Below are positions 28,697 through 37,867 of a DNA stretch of 64,000 nucleotides, piece by piece. Numbering within the stretch: the first letter of the stretch is position 1; each line of letters starts with the position of its first letter. The position numbers and the translations under genes were made by a program. Source of the DNA: Rossellomorea aquimaris (GTDB lineage: Bacteria; Bacillota; Bacilli; Bacillales; Fictibacillaceae). The stretch lies in the NCBI GenBank assembly GCA_020524245.1, contig JAIVLN010000001.1:124001-188000 (forward strand), written 5' to 3'. Below the pieces are notes generated by a model that worked only from the letters and a program-made list of their open reading frames with translations, did no database searches and was not told the DNA's origin.

Positions 28697-29209
28697 CTAG
28701 ATGAGCAATATGACAATCAGCAACCCGGTCAAAAACCCAAGACTTTTCACCATGTTTTCATAACGGTGCTGAATTTCTACGGCTTCCTTTTCTTCACGCT
28801 CCAGATGAACAATCGTGAGTCTGATCTGTTTTTGTTGGTGCTCACGGTCGTGTCTCCCAAGTGTAGCTCCGAATTGCTTCAACACCTCTAGCTCACCTTT
28901 TTGGAAAGCGGTGTGTCTTTGGATCATTTCCAAACTTTCCTCCCAGGCTTTCTGGACAGTTGTGTGACCTGTATATAATCGTGAAGCAAGCTGTTCAAAA
29001 AAGAGGGACAGCGGTTCCTTCATTTGTTTGGATAAATGGGTGCACGCTTCATATAACGGTGTCATCCCATAGACGATTTCTGCTTCTAATGATTGTAGCG
29101 CGACTTTCAACTGTCGCAATTGACGAGGGCGCTCCTGCATCCGTTTCGCCCATTCGAAACCAGCCCACGTCGTCGCAAGAATGATGCAAAGCGCTCCGAT
29201 CATATTCAT
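28697..29209 (-). CDS. spoIIIAB: Stage III sporulation protein AB
   Basis: A 170-residue protein with membrane segments at both ends (about 2-15 and 152-170) and a helical middle; the fold is related to GspF/T2SF proteins. It starts inside the end of spoIIIAA (overlap of four bases), so translation is coupled. Confidence 0.92.
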   Translation of the reverse strand: MNMIGALCIILATTWAGFEWAKRMQERPRQLRQLKVALQSLEAEIVYGMTPLYEACTHLSKQMKEPLSLFFEQLASRLYTGHTTVQKAWEESLEMIQRHTAFQKGELEVLKQFGATLGRHDREHQQKQIRLTIVHLEREEKEAVEIQHRYENMVKSLGFLTGLLIVILLI

Positions 29210-30150
29210 CGGGAGATCCTCTCTTTATACGAAACTTGAATCGGTTTCAAATCAGCATCGAGAATTCTTTTGATTCGGTTGTTCCCGTGCGCGCGCGACA
29301 TTTCCACGAACCGGTCAAATAGCTGGATATCTAGGAGCTTCTTGAGTGTCGGACGTTTCAAAACGTTTTCTATGCTGTATCCATGCGAAGTCATGATCAT
29401 TTGCACTCCAGCATTGAGGGCTTCTAGAATCGCTTCCGCATCTTCCTGCCGCCCGACTTCATCGACTACGATCACTTCAGGACTCATGCTGCGAATCATC
29501 ATCATGATCCCCTCTGCTTTTGGACAAGAATCGAGCACGTCGACTCTAGAACCGAGTTCATGTTGGGGCACACCTTGAATGCATCCAGCAATTTCAGAAC
29601 GCTCATCCACAATCCCAACCTTCGAGCTATCAATTTTCCATTGTGGCAATCCCTCACTGGCGACCCTGGCTAAATCTCTGAGTAAAGTTGTCTTCCCAGA
29701 TTGAGGCGGTCCGATGATGAGGGTGTTCAACCACCGCTTGTTGTATAGGTATGGAGCTAATGGATCTGCGATTCCTTGCTTCTGTCTTGCCACTCGGATA
29801 TTGAATGAACTGACATCACGAATCGCTTTGACTTGTCCTTTTTCGGTTATCACTTTTCCTGCAAGTCCAACACGGTGACCACCTTTAATCGTGATGTAGC
29901 CTCTCCGCAATTCTTCTTCGAACGCATACAAGGAGAATTGGCTTAGTTTGTTCATGAGATGTATTCCATCTTCTATGGTGACAATGTAAGGTTCCGTGCC
30001 AGTTCTCGATGGATTGAAAGGTCGTCCATTTCTCACAATCTCTAACGGTCTGTTCACTCGAATTCGGATTTCTTCAATCTGCTCCGTTGATTTGAAAGAG
30101 CTGACGATTTTTTGAATCGAGTCCGGTAAAACGTGGATGATTTCTCTCAT
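29206..30150 (-). CDS. spoIIIAA: Stage III sporulation ATPase SpoIIIAA
   Basis: A 314-residue secretion-type ATPase of the SpoIIIA channel. Walker A is GPPQSGKTTLLRDLAR, Walker B lies in VIVVDEVGRQEDAEAI, and an N-terminal R3H-like part precedes it. The frame is open to 30201, but the sigma-E promoter at 30186-30213 puts transcription downstream of that, leaving ATG 30156 or 30150 (MREIIHVLPDS) as the start. Confidence 0.93.
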   Translation of the reverse strand: MREIIHVLPDSIQKIVSSFKSTEQIEEIRIRVNRPLEIVRNGRPFNPSRTGTEPYIVTIEDGIHLMNKLSQFSLYAFEEELRRGYITIKGGHRVGLAGKVITEKGQVKAIRDVSSFNIRVARQKQGIADPLAPYLYNKRWLNTLIIGPPQSGKTTLLRDLARVASEGLPQWKIDSSKVGIVDERSEIAGCIQGVPQHELGSRVDVLDSCPKAEGIMMMIRSMSPEVIVVDEVGRQEDAEAILEALNAGVQMIMTSHGYSIENVLKRPTLKKLLDIQLFDRFVEMSRAHGNNRIKRILDADLKPIQVSYKERISR

Positions 30151-30185
30151 ATGCATCCCACTTCTTTCTGTATGGGCTTGTTTCC

Positions 30186-30213
30186 AATGTATGCGGCACA
30201 AGGGGTTTTATGA
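30186..30213 (-). promoter_or_regulatory. Sigma-E type promoter of the spoIIIA operon
   Basis: On the minus strand TCATAAA (30213-30207), a 13-base spacer and CATACATT (30193-30186) match the sigma-E consensus (KMATAWW and CATACANT). It lies 36 bases upstream of the chosen spoIIIAA start; spoIIIA is a known sigma-E operon in B. subtilis. Confidence 0.75.
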
Positions 30214-30225
30214 CCTGTTCAAACG

Positions 30226-30507
30226 TTATTTAAGAACACCGATCACGACCAAGCATACCCCGAGTCCAATCATTGCTAGCTTGCTGAACGAAACATCTCC
30301 AGCAATCCCCATCAAACCAAGCGACATTGTAAAAATAAAGATGATTGGACCGACCAAAGCCAATGATCCATTGATAATGATTGCTTTTTGTATCGAGTTG
30401 AAGTGCAACATCAAAACGACTGCTGTGAGTTCAAACGCTGCAGACAGCAACCGGAGACCTGCCATATTCAATACTGTGGAATCAAACAATTCGAGAAGAT
30501 GCTTCAT
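30226..30507 (-). CDS. yqhV: YqhV-like DUF2619 membrane protein
   Basis: A 93-residue protein with three predicted membrane segments (STVLNMAGLRLLSAAFELTA..., IINGSLALVGPIIFIFTMSL, KLAMIGLGVCLVVIGVL). It matches the DUF2619 family found between spoIIIAA and efp in Bacillus; function unknown. The frame is open much further (to 30678), but GGAG precedes ATG 30507 and the upstream part would overlap the efp terminator. Confidence 0.88.
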   Translation of the reverse strand: MKHLLELFDSTVLNMAGLRLLSAAFELTAVVLMLHFNSIQKAIIINGSLALVGPIIFIFTMSLGLMGIAGDVSFSKLAMIGLGVCLVVIGVLK

Positions 30508-30649
30508 AAATCGCTCCACTTTCTTTTTGTACAACCTATGTGGACGATTCAAGAAAAAGAATGGAATTTTTGGGATGGGTAGGTTTGCAGTTTGGTTGAG
30601 GACTACTTTTTGTAGTTTATTCGCAAACAAGGTCTTCACAACGAAAAAA

Positions 30650-30672
30650 CTGCCCAAACAATGTTTGGGCAG
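30650..30672 (-). terminator. Terminator of efp
   Basis: CTGCCCAAACA and TGTTTGGGCAG are perfect complements around a very short centre, followed by TTTTTTCG on the minus strand. Confidence 0.88.
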
Positions 30673-30687
30673 CTTCATATTAGTCTA

Positions 30688-31245
30688 TTACGCTCTTGAT
30701 ACGTACTCGCCGGAACGCGTATCGATAATCAGTACGTCTCCTTCGTTGACGAAGAAAGGTACTTGAACCGTCAATCCAGTTTGCACAGTTGCAGGCTTCG
30801 TACCACCAGAAGCCGTATCACCTTTGATCCCTGGTTCTGTTTCAGTCACTTCAAGTTCAACTGTGTTCGGAAGTTCAATTCCGATGATTTCACCTTGATA
30901 CATTTGAACTTGTACACTCATGTTTTCCAGAAGATATTTCAGCTCTTCTTGAATTTGTGCCGTTTGAAGCTCAAGCTGCTCATAAGACTCTGTATCCATG
31001 AACGTATGAGCATCTCCAGAAGAGTAAAGGTATTGCATACGACGGTTGTCGATGTGCGCTTTCGCAACTTTTTCACCGCCACGGAATGTTTTTTCTTGGA
31101 TCGCTCCTGTACGGAGGTTACGTAGCTTTGAACGGACGAATGCCGCACCTTTTCCTGGCTTTACGTGTTGGAAATCCAACACTGTCCAGATGCCTCCGTC
31201 TACTTCGATCGTCAATCCTGTTTTAAAATCGTTAACTGAAATCAT
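30688..31245 (-). CDS. efp: Translation elongation factor P
   Basis: A 185-residue EF-P that relieves ribosome stalling at polyproline stretches. The three beta-barrel domains are of normal length; the tip of domain I reads KPGKGAAF with K32, the residue modified in B. subtilis. AGGAGG precedes the ATG. It follows papA by 18 bases. Confidence 0.96.
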   Translation of the reverse strand: MISVNDFKTGLTIEVDGGIWTVLDFQHVKPGKGAAFVRSKLRNLRTGAIQEKTFRGGEKVAKAHIDNRRMQYLYSSGDAHTFMDTESYEQLELQTAQIQEELKYLLENMSVQVQMYQGEIIGIELPNTVELEVTETEPGIKGDTASGGTKPATVQTGLTVQVPFFVNEGDVLIIDTRSGEYVSRA

Positions 31246-31263
31246 TAGGTTTCCTCCTGTTCT

Positions 31264-32331
31264 TTACTCGCATATGATAAACAATTCTTTCGAAGATGTC
31301 GACAGCTTTTCACAGCCTGTTTCGGTAATGACGACGTCGTCTTCAATTCTGACTCCGCCTAGACCAGATACATAAATACCTGGTTCAACCGTGACAACCA
31401 TACCTGGCTCAAGGACTGTGTCCACTTTCATAGATAGTCCTGGACCTTCATGGACGTCCAATCCGATTCCGTGACCTGTGGAGTGACCAAAGTTGTCTCC
31501 ATATCCGTGTTCATTAATATAATCTCTTGTAAGTGCGTCGGCTTCCTTACCTGTCATGCCCGGCTTCAAACCTTCTAAACCTTTCAACTGTGCATCGAGA
31601 ACGATTTGATGGATCTCTTTCATTTTCTCACTTGGTTCTCCGACCGCAATCGTCCGCGTAATGTCTGAGCAATACCCTTTATAGAGCGCACCGAAATCCA
31701 GTGTGATCATGTCACCTTTTTCAATTACTTTTTCAGATGCCACACCGTGAGGTAATGAAGAACGCACACCTGAAGCGACGATGATATCAAATGAAGAAGA
31801 TGTCGCACCATTCTTTCGCATGAAGAACTCCAGCTCATTTGAAACATCAATTTCGCGCATGCCCGGTTTGATGTAGTTTAAAATGTGTTCGAAAGTACGA
31901 TCTGCCAGTTCAGCCGCTTCTTTCAAGATTTTCAGTTCATCCTCGTCTTTGACGAGACGGAGCTTTTCAATCACGCCAGAAATCGGAACGAGATCGGCTT
32001 CCACTTTTTCAGCGTAAGACTGATGCCCTGCATATGTAAGATAATCCTGTTCAAAACCAAGCTTCTTAATCCCCATTACTTTCGCCTGGTTTGCTACTTC
32101 ATCCGTAATCAGACCCGTATGCTTGACGATTTCATAACCTGTTGCTTGTTCATTGGCTTGATCAATATAACGGAAGTCCGTGATGAGTTTCGCTTCCTTT
32201 TCCGAAATCAAGACAACACCTGATGAGCCTGTGAATTTCGTCATATAGCGGCGATTACTTGCACTCGTAATCAGCATTCCGTCAATCCCTTTTTCACTGA
32301 ATAAAGCTCTTAAACGTTCAATCCTATTCAT
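31264..32331 (-). CDS. papA: Xaa-Pro aminopeptidase family protein
   Basis: A 355-residue M24 metallopeptidase with an N-terminal creatinase-like domain (1-125) and a pita-bread catalytic domain. Metal ligands are visible in LDFGALYKGYCSDITRT, STGHGIGLDVHEGP, VTVEPGIYV and RIEDDVVIT. It overlaps aroQ by four bases and precedes efp, the same order as B. subtilis yqhT-efp. Confidence 0.92.
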   Translation of the reverse strand: MNRIERLRALFSEKGIDGMLITSASNRRYMTKFTGSSGVVLISEKEAKLITDFRYIDQANEQATGYEIVKHTGLITDEVANQAKVMGIKKLGFEQDYLTYAGHQSYAEKVEADLVPISGVIEKLRLVKDEDELKILKEAAELADRTFEHILNYIKPGMREIDVSNELEFFMRKNGATSSSFDIIVASGVRSSLPHGVASEKVIEKGDMITLDFGALYKGYCSDITRTIAVGEPSEKMKEIHQIVLDAQLKGLEGLKPGMTGKEADALTRDYINEHGYGDNFGHSTGHGIGLDVHEGPGLSMKVDTVLEPGMVVTVEPGIYVSGLGGVRIEDDVVITETGCEKLSTSSKELFIICE

Positions 32332-32771
32332 CTTTCTTCCCCCTTCAAATAATGTAAGAGTCCTCTTAATGCGAGCTCATATCCGACTTTTCCAAATCCG
32401 GATATCTGACCGATGACGACTTCCGAAAGAACAGAGGTATGTCTAAAGGATTCTCGAGCATATATATTGGATAGGTGCACTTCGATGGATGGTAACGAAA
32501 TGCTTGCAATTGCATCTCGAATAGCATAGCTGTAATGTGTGAATGCGCCAGCGTTCAAAATGACTCCGTCGAATTCAGCCTCTGCCTGATGAATCCAATC
32601 AATGAGATCTCCTTCGTGATTGGACTGTTTGTGTATCATTTCACACCCAAGACCTTTGGCTTGCTCTTCCAAAGTCTCCATGATCTGCTCTAGGGTCTCT
32701 TTTCCATAAATCGTTGGTTCACGTTTACCTAACCTGTTTAAGTTCGGACCATTGATCACCAGTATTTTCAT
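32328..32771 (-). CDS. aroQ: Type II 3-dehydroquinate dehydratase
   Basis: A 147-residue shikimate pathway enzyme. Signatures NGPNLNRLGKREPTIYG (catalytic Tyr near 23), HKQSNHEGDLIDWIH, NAGAFTHYSYAIRDA and EVHLSNIYARE are all present. The frame continues to 32858, but ATG 32771 with GAGGGAGAG upstream gives the normal N-terminus (MKILVINGPN). Confidence 0.95.
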   Translation of the reverse strand: MKILVINGPNLNRLGKREPTIYGKETLEQIMETLEEQAKGLGCEMIHKQSNHEGDLIDWIHQAEAEFDGVILNAGAFTHYSYAIRDAIASISLPSIEVHLSNIYARESFRHTSVLSEVVIGQISGFGKVGYELALRGLLHYLKGEER

Positions 32772-32840
32772 TATGTACTTCTCTCCCTCAAGTTCAAGAA
32801 ACCCTTTACAAACGGGACTTTTTTCAATGTTAAAAAAACA

Positions 32841-32860
32841 GAATGTTCCATTGAACATTC
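32841..32860 (-). terminator. Terminator of yqhR
   Basis: GAATGTTC and GAACATTC form an 8-bp stem with a 4-nt loop, followed by TGTTTTTTTAA on the minus strand. Confidence 0.8.
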
Positions 32861-32887
32861 TATCATAGGTGTTTCTGTTTGAATAGT

Positions 32888-33412
32888 TTATTGGTCTTCG
32901 CGCTTACGAGCATCATGGGCTTTCTGCAATTCATCATACTCAAATGAGATGGAGAAACCGATGAACAGACCGTACAGCACATATAAACATAATGTTGTCA
33001 CCAGCGTGTTCGTTCCTAACTCTTGGATCGGCTTCAATCCTGGAAACATCGGTCGTAACAAATAGAACACGATTAACCAAAGTGCAATTCCATATAGGAC
33101 ACCTGTCACCATATGCTTGAACTTGGCTAATACGACTTTATAAATGACCGCGACCAGCATGGATAACAAACCGATGATGAAAATTCCGATCCAATCACCT
33201 AATGCTTTATCCTTCCAATCACCAACCACCCAAGGGCTCAATACCAAAGCAGGACGTATTTTCGTAAAATTCAGCATGTAAACGCCATAACCGATCAGAC
33301 TCCAGAAGACACCCCCTACAAAACCGATCGTCAATACTCTACCTGTAAAGGAAAACTGTCGCTCATCCTTGTTCTGTTCCAACCGCTCATCTTGTTTTCG
33401 TTCTGTTTCCAT
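32888..33412 (-). CDS. yqhR: YqhR membrane protein
   Basis: A 174-residue membrane protein with four predicted transmembrane segments (from about residues 25, 70, 102 and 140) between a charged N-terminus (METERKQDERLEQ) and a charged C-terminus (DELQKAHDARKRED). It fits YqhR, whose function is unknown, by position between aroQ and yqhQ. GGAGG lies 10 bases before ATG 33412; the longer frame to 33580 has no site. Confidence 0.85.
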   Translation of the reverse strand: METERKQDERLEQNKDERQFSFTGRVLTIGFVGGVFWSLIGYGVYMLNFTKIRPALVLSPWVVGDWKDKALGDWIGIFIIGLLSMLVAVIYKVVLAKFKHMVTGVLYGIALWLIVFYLLRPMFPGLKPIQELGTNTLVTTLCLYVLYGLFIGFSISFEYDELQKAHDARKREDQ

Positions 33413-33639
33413 CAACGAAGCACCTCCGAAGTTTAGTATATCCGTTGATTGGAATTCTATTTTTAAAATCGGCAAATTATTGCCAGTACCACGTGTTAAA
33501 TGAATGGAATTAGGGAAAATATAATGCAAGCTAAAAAACGTAAATTTAATTGATAAGAAGTCCACACATATAGCGACCAACTATACTATCATGATAGAAT
33601 AAGGGTAGATTGGAAACGTATAGATAGGTTGGTGGATGA

Positions 33640-34599
33640 ATGTCTAAACAGAAAACTCCAGCGTATGGCGGCCAGGCTGTCATGGAAGGTGTCATGTTCG
33701 CTGGGAAACACACATACGTAACAGCTATCCGTAGGAAAGACGATACATTAGATTACTTCGAAGTGAAGAAGAAACATCGTCCAATACTTGGATACCTCAA
33801 AAAAATTCCGTTAATCCGAGGTTTCGTCGCCATTATCGAGGCAAGCGGAAACGGTGTAAAACACTTGAACTTCTCCACAGAGAGATATGACGTTGCTCCC
33901 GAAGACGATGAAAAAATGTTAGAGGAAAATAAGCCTTCTAAGCTTTCATTGATATTGGGTACTGCTGCGATTGGTGTTTTATCATTCTTATTCGGAAAGT
34001 TTCTTTTCACCTTATTACCTGCTCTTGCAGCAGAAGCATTCCGTCCAATCCCAATATTTTCAGGACATGTTGGACAGAATATGATTGAAGGCTTCTTAAA
34101 ACTAGTCTTACTGCTATCATATCTTTATTTCATATCGATGACACCGTTGATTAAACGCGTATTCCAGTATCACGGTGCTGAGCATAAAGTCATCAATGCT
34201 TATGAAAACAAATTTCCGTTAACAGTTGAAAATGTGCAGGCACAATCGAGGCTTCATTACAGATGCGGAAGTAGTTTCATACTTTTCACTGTGATTATCG
34301 GGGTATTCATATACTTGCTTGTACCATCTGAACCTTTATGGCTTCGTCTCGTCTCAAGATTAGCATTGATTCCTCTCGTACTCGGGGTTTCATACGAAGT
34401 CTTACAGGCTACAAACAAATTAAGAAACATCCCTGTATTACGTTATCTTGGATATCCTGGCTTATGGCTGCAACTTCTTACTACGAAAGAACCGAAGGAC
34501 GACCAAGTGGAAGTTGCCATCGCATCTTTCAATGAAATGCTTCGCAGAGATGGGGAGTATGAAAAAGAAGCGGCAGAAACAAGCGCGAAAGTGGTTTAA
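33640..34599 (+). CDS. yqhQ: YqhQ, DUF1385 membrane protein
   Basis: A 319-residue protein of the DUF1385 family. It starts PAYGGQAVMEGVMFAGKH, the diagnostic N-terminal motif, and has the FQYHGAEHKVINAYE and HYRCGSSFILF segments followed by membrane helices. Function unknown. It is divergent from yqhR and followed by yqhP after 19 bases. Confidence 0.92.
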   Translation: MSKQKTPAYGGQAVMEGVMFAGKHTYVTAIRRKDDTLDYFEVKKKHRPILGYLKKIPLIRGFVAIIEASGNGVKHLNFSTERYDVAPEDDEKMLEENKPSKLSLILGTAAIGVLSFLFGKFLFTLLPALAAEAFRPIPIFSGHVGQNMIEGFLKLVLLLSYLYFISMTPLIKRVFQYHGAEHKVINAYENKFPLTVENVQAQSRLHYRCGSSFILFTVIIGVFIYLLVPSEPLWLRLVSRLALIPLVLGVSYEVLQATNKLRNIPVLRYLGYPGLWLQLLTTKEPKDDQVEVAIASFNEMLRRDGEYEKEAAETSAKVV

Positions 34600-34618
34600 T
34601 CCTTAAAGGAGGTGAGTC

Positions 34619-35008
34619 TTGTTGTTTTCACGTATATCCAACTGGATCATCATGTTGTTAATCGGTCTAGCTGCATTCGGTTTTGTGATGAAAGTGATTA
34701 CCGATCCTATGGGCCTTCTAAAAATGGTACTGATCATTGCAGCAGTCGCTGGACTATTCTACTTCTTGTATAAACGTTTCATGGCAAAAAGAATGGGGCA
34801 AGATTTTGGTCAATACAAGCAAGCGGCTCGCTACTCTGCTAAGAAATATCAGAACAACAATGCTGGTAATGTGCTATCTAGAAAGATCAAACCGAGCCCA
34901 AAGCAGAAGGCAAAACCCTCCAATACGAAAGCGAAGAAACGAAGGAACGACCACAACTTCAAAGTCATAGAAGGCAAAAAAGGAAAGAAGAAAAATCGAG
35001 CTCTATAA
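34619..35008 (+). CDS. yqhP: YqhP-like small membrane protein
   Basis: A 129-residue protein with two N-terminal membrane segments (about 6-25 and 34-51) and a long, very basic tail (KKRRNDHNFKVIEGKKGKKKNR). The start is a TTG, 6 bases after AAGGAGG; a second TTG follows directly. Position after yqhQ supports the name. The basic tail suggests contact with nucleic acid or membrane surface (inference). Confidence 0.8.
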   Translation: MLFSRISNWIIMLLIGLAAFGFVMKVITDPMGLLKMVLIIAAVAGLFYFLYKRFMAKRMGQDFGQYKQAARYSAKKYQNNNAGNVLSRKIKPSPKQKAKPSNTKAKKRRNDHNFKVIEGKKGKKKNRAL

Positions 35009-35020
35009 GGTGCTCGATTT
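34993..35020 (+). terminator. Terminator of yqhQ-yqhP
   Basis: AAATCGAGC pairs with GCTCGATTT across the yqhP stop codon, followed by a T-run. Confidence 0.85.
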
Positions 35021-35941
35021 TTTTAGTGTAATTTTTGTGGTTTTGTTGGATGGATAATGACGCCAAGTGCGCAAAAACTTCTCAGTACTTTCTTTTCCGA
35101 AGTCCGTCAGTTGGTCAATAACTTCGTTTGACAATGAAAAATTAATCATGGAAATTTGCTGAACAGGTATGAACACGATATCTGCACTATGCGCTTCAGA
35201 TATGTGTCTCGCATCATGGGCGTCCATCATCGTATCGAAAAGCCCATGAAAAAGGGTGATGGCATTGGTGATGTTGTTCGGCTTCTCTTCGAACTGAGAG
35301 GGCTGCAGCTGAAAACCGAGCACAGGACGTTGCTGCGGCTTCTTATCATCCTGGAACAGCCAAATCGGAAAGTTGCTTAGCACACCACCATCCACGAACA
35401 CATTTTTCTTTCCAGTTGCATCGTACAATTTGATCGGATCAAAGAAATACGGAATGCTCGCGCTCATGCGGACAGCTTTTGCGATTTTAAATTTTTCAGG
35501 AAGTATTCCGTATCGCTCCAAATCATCAGGTAAGACAATCAACCGGCCATTCGTTATATCGGAAGCAATGATCCGGAGGGACCCTTCTTCAAGGTCAGCA
35601 AACGTTTTGATCCCTTTATCCGCGAGCTTCTCTTCCACCCAGTGTTCCAATTTCTTGCCTTTATATAAACCTAACTTCCAATAGAGCATCAACCATTTCA
35701 TAAACGGAAAAGCGACTGAAATCGCTCTTGGATCGAGGAATTCCCGTAAATCAACCTCATGCAGTAAAGATTTGATTTCATCCGATGTATATCCAGCGGC
35801 AACGAAGGCGGCAATGATCGCTCCGGCACTCGTTCCTGCCGTTCTTTTAAAGTTGATATTCTTTTGTTCTGCGACCTTCAACGCACCTATGAAAGCGATC
35901 GCTCTAACTCCACCGCCCGAAAATACGCCATCTACATCCAT
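35003..35941 (-). CDS. yqhO: Patatin-like phospholipase (YqhO)
   Basis: A 312-residue patatin-family lipid hydrolase. The oxyanion loop FSGGGVRAIAF, the nucleophile motif GTSAG (near residue 39) and the catalytic Asp in DGGVLSNFP (near 185) form the Ser-Asp dyad. No signal peptide is seen, so it should act inside the cell. It converges on yqhP with a short overlap. Confidence 0.9.
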   Translation of the reverse strand: MDVDGVFSGGGVRAIAFIGALKVAEQKNINFKRTAGTSAGAIIAAFVAAGYTSDEIKSLLHEVDLREFLDPRAISVAFPFMKWLMLYWKLGLYKGKKLEHWVEEKLADKGIKTFADLEEGSLRIIASDITNGRLIVLPDDLERYGILPEKFKIAKAVRMSASIPYFFDPIKLYDATGKKNVFVDGGVLSNFPIWLFQDDKKPQQRPVLGFQLQPSQFEEKPNNITNAITLFHGLFDTMMDAHDARHISEAHSADIVFIPVQQISMINFSLSNEVIDQLTDFGKESTEKFLRTWRHYPSNKTTKITLKKSSTL

Positions 35942-36033
35942 CGTCTCACCCCTCTCCTTTTATATATTTACGAAGAGAGGTGTGGATTCAGAATCAGACA
36001 TATTCACGCAATAAAAAACAACCATAACGAATG

Positions 36034-36468
36034 TCATGATTGCTCTTGTTCTTCTTCATTTTTCCTCTGTACTTCTCTTAAACCATCGATCCGTTTCGTG
36101 TCTTCGTCAAAATATTGGACGAGGTCCCCGATCCGATCAATCGCATTCCAGCTAAGGTGATGTTCGATACCTTCTACATCATCGTAAATGTTTTCCTGAT
36201 CGACGCCAATGACCTTCAGGAATTCTTCCAACAGTTCATGTCGATAAACGAGACGTTTCCCAAGTTTCTTTCCATTCGGTGTCAGTACAAATCCACGATA
36301 TTTTTCGTAGACGACATACTTCCCTTTGTCTAATTTCTGTACCATTTTTGTAACCGATGACGGATGAACTTCCAGTGCCTCTGCAATATCTGAAACTCTT
36401 GCGTATCCTTTTTCGTTTATGAGCTGGTAAATACGTTCAATATAATCCTCCATACTTGGAGTTGGCAT
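36034..36468 (-). CDS. mntR: Manganese transport regulator MntR
   Basis: A 144-residue DtxR-family repressor of manganese uptake. Starting at [17 protein letters not shown] it has the MntR metal ligands D8 and E11, a histidine in YRHELLEEF (near 77) and the EGIEHH cluster (near 99-104). The helix-turn-helix is [29 protein letters not shown] precedes ATG 36468; the longer frame is not supported. Confidence 0.94.
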   Translation of the reverse strand: MPTPSMEDYIERIYQLINEKGYARVSDIAEALEVHPSSVTKMVQKLDKGKYVVYEKYRGFVLTPNGKKLGKRLVYRHELLEEFLKVIGVDQENIYDDVEGIEHHLSWNAIDRIGDLVQYFDEDTKRIDGLREVQRKNEEEQEQS

Positions 36469-36568
36469 GTTCTTCCCCTCCAATACCGCAGATCCTGTAC
36501 CTGTTTTGAAAATCAAAACATATTAAAAGGATACAATAATAAACCGTACGTGACAAGAGCAGATAAAG

Positions 36569-37597
36569 TCACGTAAAGTACTCGATCGATGCCTCCGGAA
36601 AGTAACTGTGGATGTACCCCTCCATTGTCTCACGTAGTTCCTGCGCTTCATCCTTCTGGTATACATACTTCCCGATTCCGTACCTTCCCCACTTATATTT
36701 TCGTTTTTCTTCGTCCATTTCGAGCTTGCTCTTCGGGTAACGTTTCTCAATGACTTTTTTCGCTGGTTTCGTGAATCGGTGCTGAATCAGTTCGAAGGTG
36801 ATGTTCTTGAAATAGTCGGCCGGAATCATTTCGTTGATGATATCAAAAAGTTCCTTGTATCCTTCTTTCCAATTATCGTGTAAGTATAATGGCGCAACGA
36901 CAAAACCTAACGGATATCCTGCTTCCACAACTTTTTTGGCAGCACCTAAGCGTTGTTCAAGGGAGGAAGTCGCCATCTCCAGGTTTTTGATGACCCATTT
37001 GCTGTTCACACTAAAACGGAAGCGTGTATTTCCGTTGTGTTTTGCGTCGAGTAGGTGATCGACATGATGATATTTCGTTGTAAATCGTAGGCGACCGAGC
37101 TCCGTTTGCCCGATGAATTCGATTGTCCGTTTAAGGGAATGTGTCAGATGGTCGATCCCGACGATGTCCGATGTACACGAAGCTTCGAATCTTGTGATTT
37201 CTGGGGCTCTTTCGTCTATATATTTTTGCGCCTGGTCGAAGATTTCGTCGAGGTTGACGTATGTCCTGATGTAAGGTTTGCTTCCGAGCGTTGTTTGGAG
37301 ATAACAATAGTGGCAATGCCCCATACAACCTGTAGCCAGCGGGATAGCATATTCAGCGGAAGGCTTGGATGTATCGAATTTGAGCGTTTTCCGTATCCCG
37401 ATAACGAGCGTGGACTTCGCATTCCGATACTTCTGCAGTTCATTGTTACCTGGCAAGTCCCTGACCTGGTTGTGGGATGTTGTTTCCCGGATCTCTAATC
37501 CCATGTCTTCGAACTTTTGTTTCAATTCCTGAGCGAGAGGATATTTTTCTAACGCTTTTGGTTCGACATAAACCAATTGCGGAACGAACGGTTTCAT
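36569..37597 (-). CDS. splB: Spore photoproduct lyase
   Basis: A 342-residue radical SAM enzyme that repairs the 5-thyminyl-dihydrothymine lesion in UV-exposed spore DNA during germination. The iron-sulfur cluster motif is CMGHCHYC (near 91-98), and the hydrogen-donor cysteine is in FEASCTSD (near 140). ACGAGGTG precedes the ATG. A forespore-type -10 (CATACTA) lies just upstream. Confidence 0.94.
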   Translation of the reverse strand: MKPFVPQLVYVEPKALEKYPLAQELKQKFEDMGLEIRETTSHNQVRDLPGNNELQKYRNAKSTLVIGIRKTLKFDTSKPSAEYAIPLATGCMGHCHYCYLQTTLGSKPYIRTYVNLDEIFDQAQKYIDERAPEITRFEASCTSDIVGIDHLTHSLKRTIEFIGQTELGRLRFTTKYHHVDHLLDAKHNGNTRFRFSVNSKWVIKNLEMATSSLEQRLGAAKKVVEAGYPLGFVVAPLYLHDNWKEGYKELFDIINEMIPADYFKNITFELIQHRFTKPAKKVIEKRYPKSKLEMDEEKRKYKWGRYGIGKYVYQKDEAQELRETMEGYIHSYFPEASIEYFT

Positions 37598-37616
37598 AAG
37601 CAGTTCACCTCGTGTT

Positions 37617-37623
37617 TAGTATG
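37617..37623 (-). promoter_or_regulatory. Possible sigma-G -10 element of splB
   Basis: CATACTA on the minus strand matches the sigma-F/G -10 consensus 20 bases upstream of splB, a known sigma-G gene. The -35 is weak, so the call is tentative. Confidence 0.35.
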
Positions 37624-37675
37624 AGCGAGGTGGTGGAATTTAGTCTGATTTTGTTCATTGTAAAAGAGGCAGGGT

Positions 37676-37826
37676 TCTAACGTCCTCCATTTTGCGATTT
37701 TGGTGATTTGGAGGACGTTTATGATCTGTATGAGTGCACGAAATTCACGATTGGGCTTTTTCGTTACCTCATGAACCCTTCATGAATGCACGAAATCCCC
37801 GTTTCTGTATTTTCGTTACCTCATGA
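37676..37826. repeat. Intergenic array of three 47-nt units with 5-nt spacers
   Basis: Units lie at 37676-37722, 37728-37774 and 37780-37826, with spacers GATCT and ACCCT. Unit 1 has arms AACGTCCTCCA / TGGAGGACGTT; units 2 and 3 have a different pair (TCATGAATGCACGAAA-type / TTTCGTTACCTCATGA) with a 4-nt internal loop. The period is exactly 52. It lies between nrdJ and splB; no coding frame. Confidence 0.8.
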
Positions 37827-37829
37827 ATC

Positions 37830-37860
37830 AAAAAACCTCCCGCTAGAAGGGAGGTTTTTT
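37830..37860 (-). terminator. Terminator of nrdJ
   Basis: AAAAAACCTCCC and GGGAGGTTTTTT form a 12-bp stem with a 7-nt loop, 8 bases after the nrdJ stop, with T-rich sequence on both strands. Confidence 0.88.
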
Positions 37861-37867
37861 ACCGTTA

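Noticed and set aside
30508-30678. N-terminal extension of the YqhV frame
   Set aside because: It overlaps the efp terminator, lacks homology, and a good ribosome binding site precedes the internal ATG.
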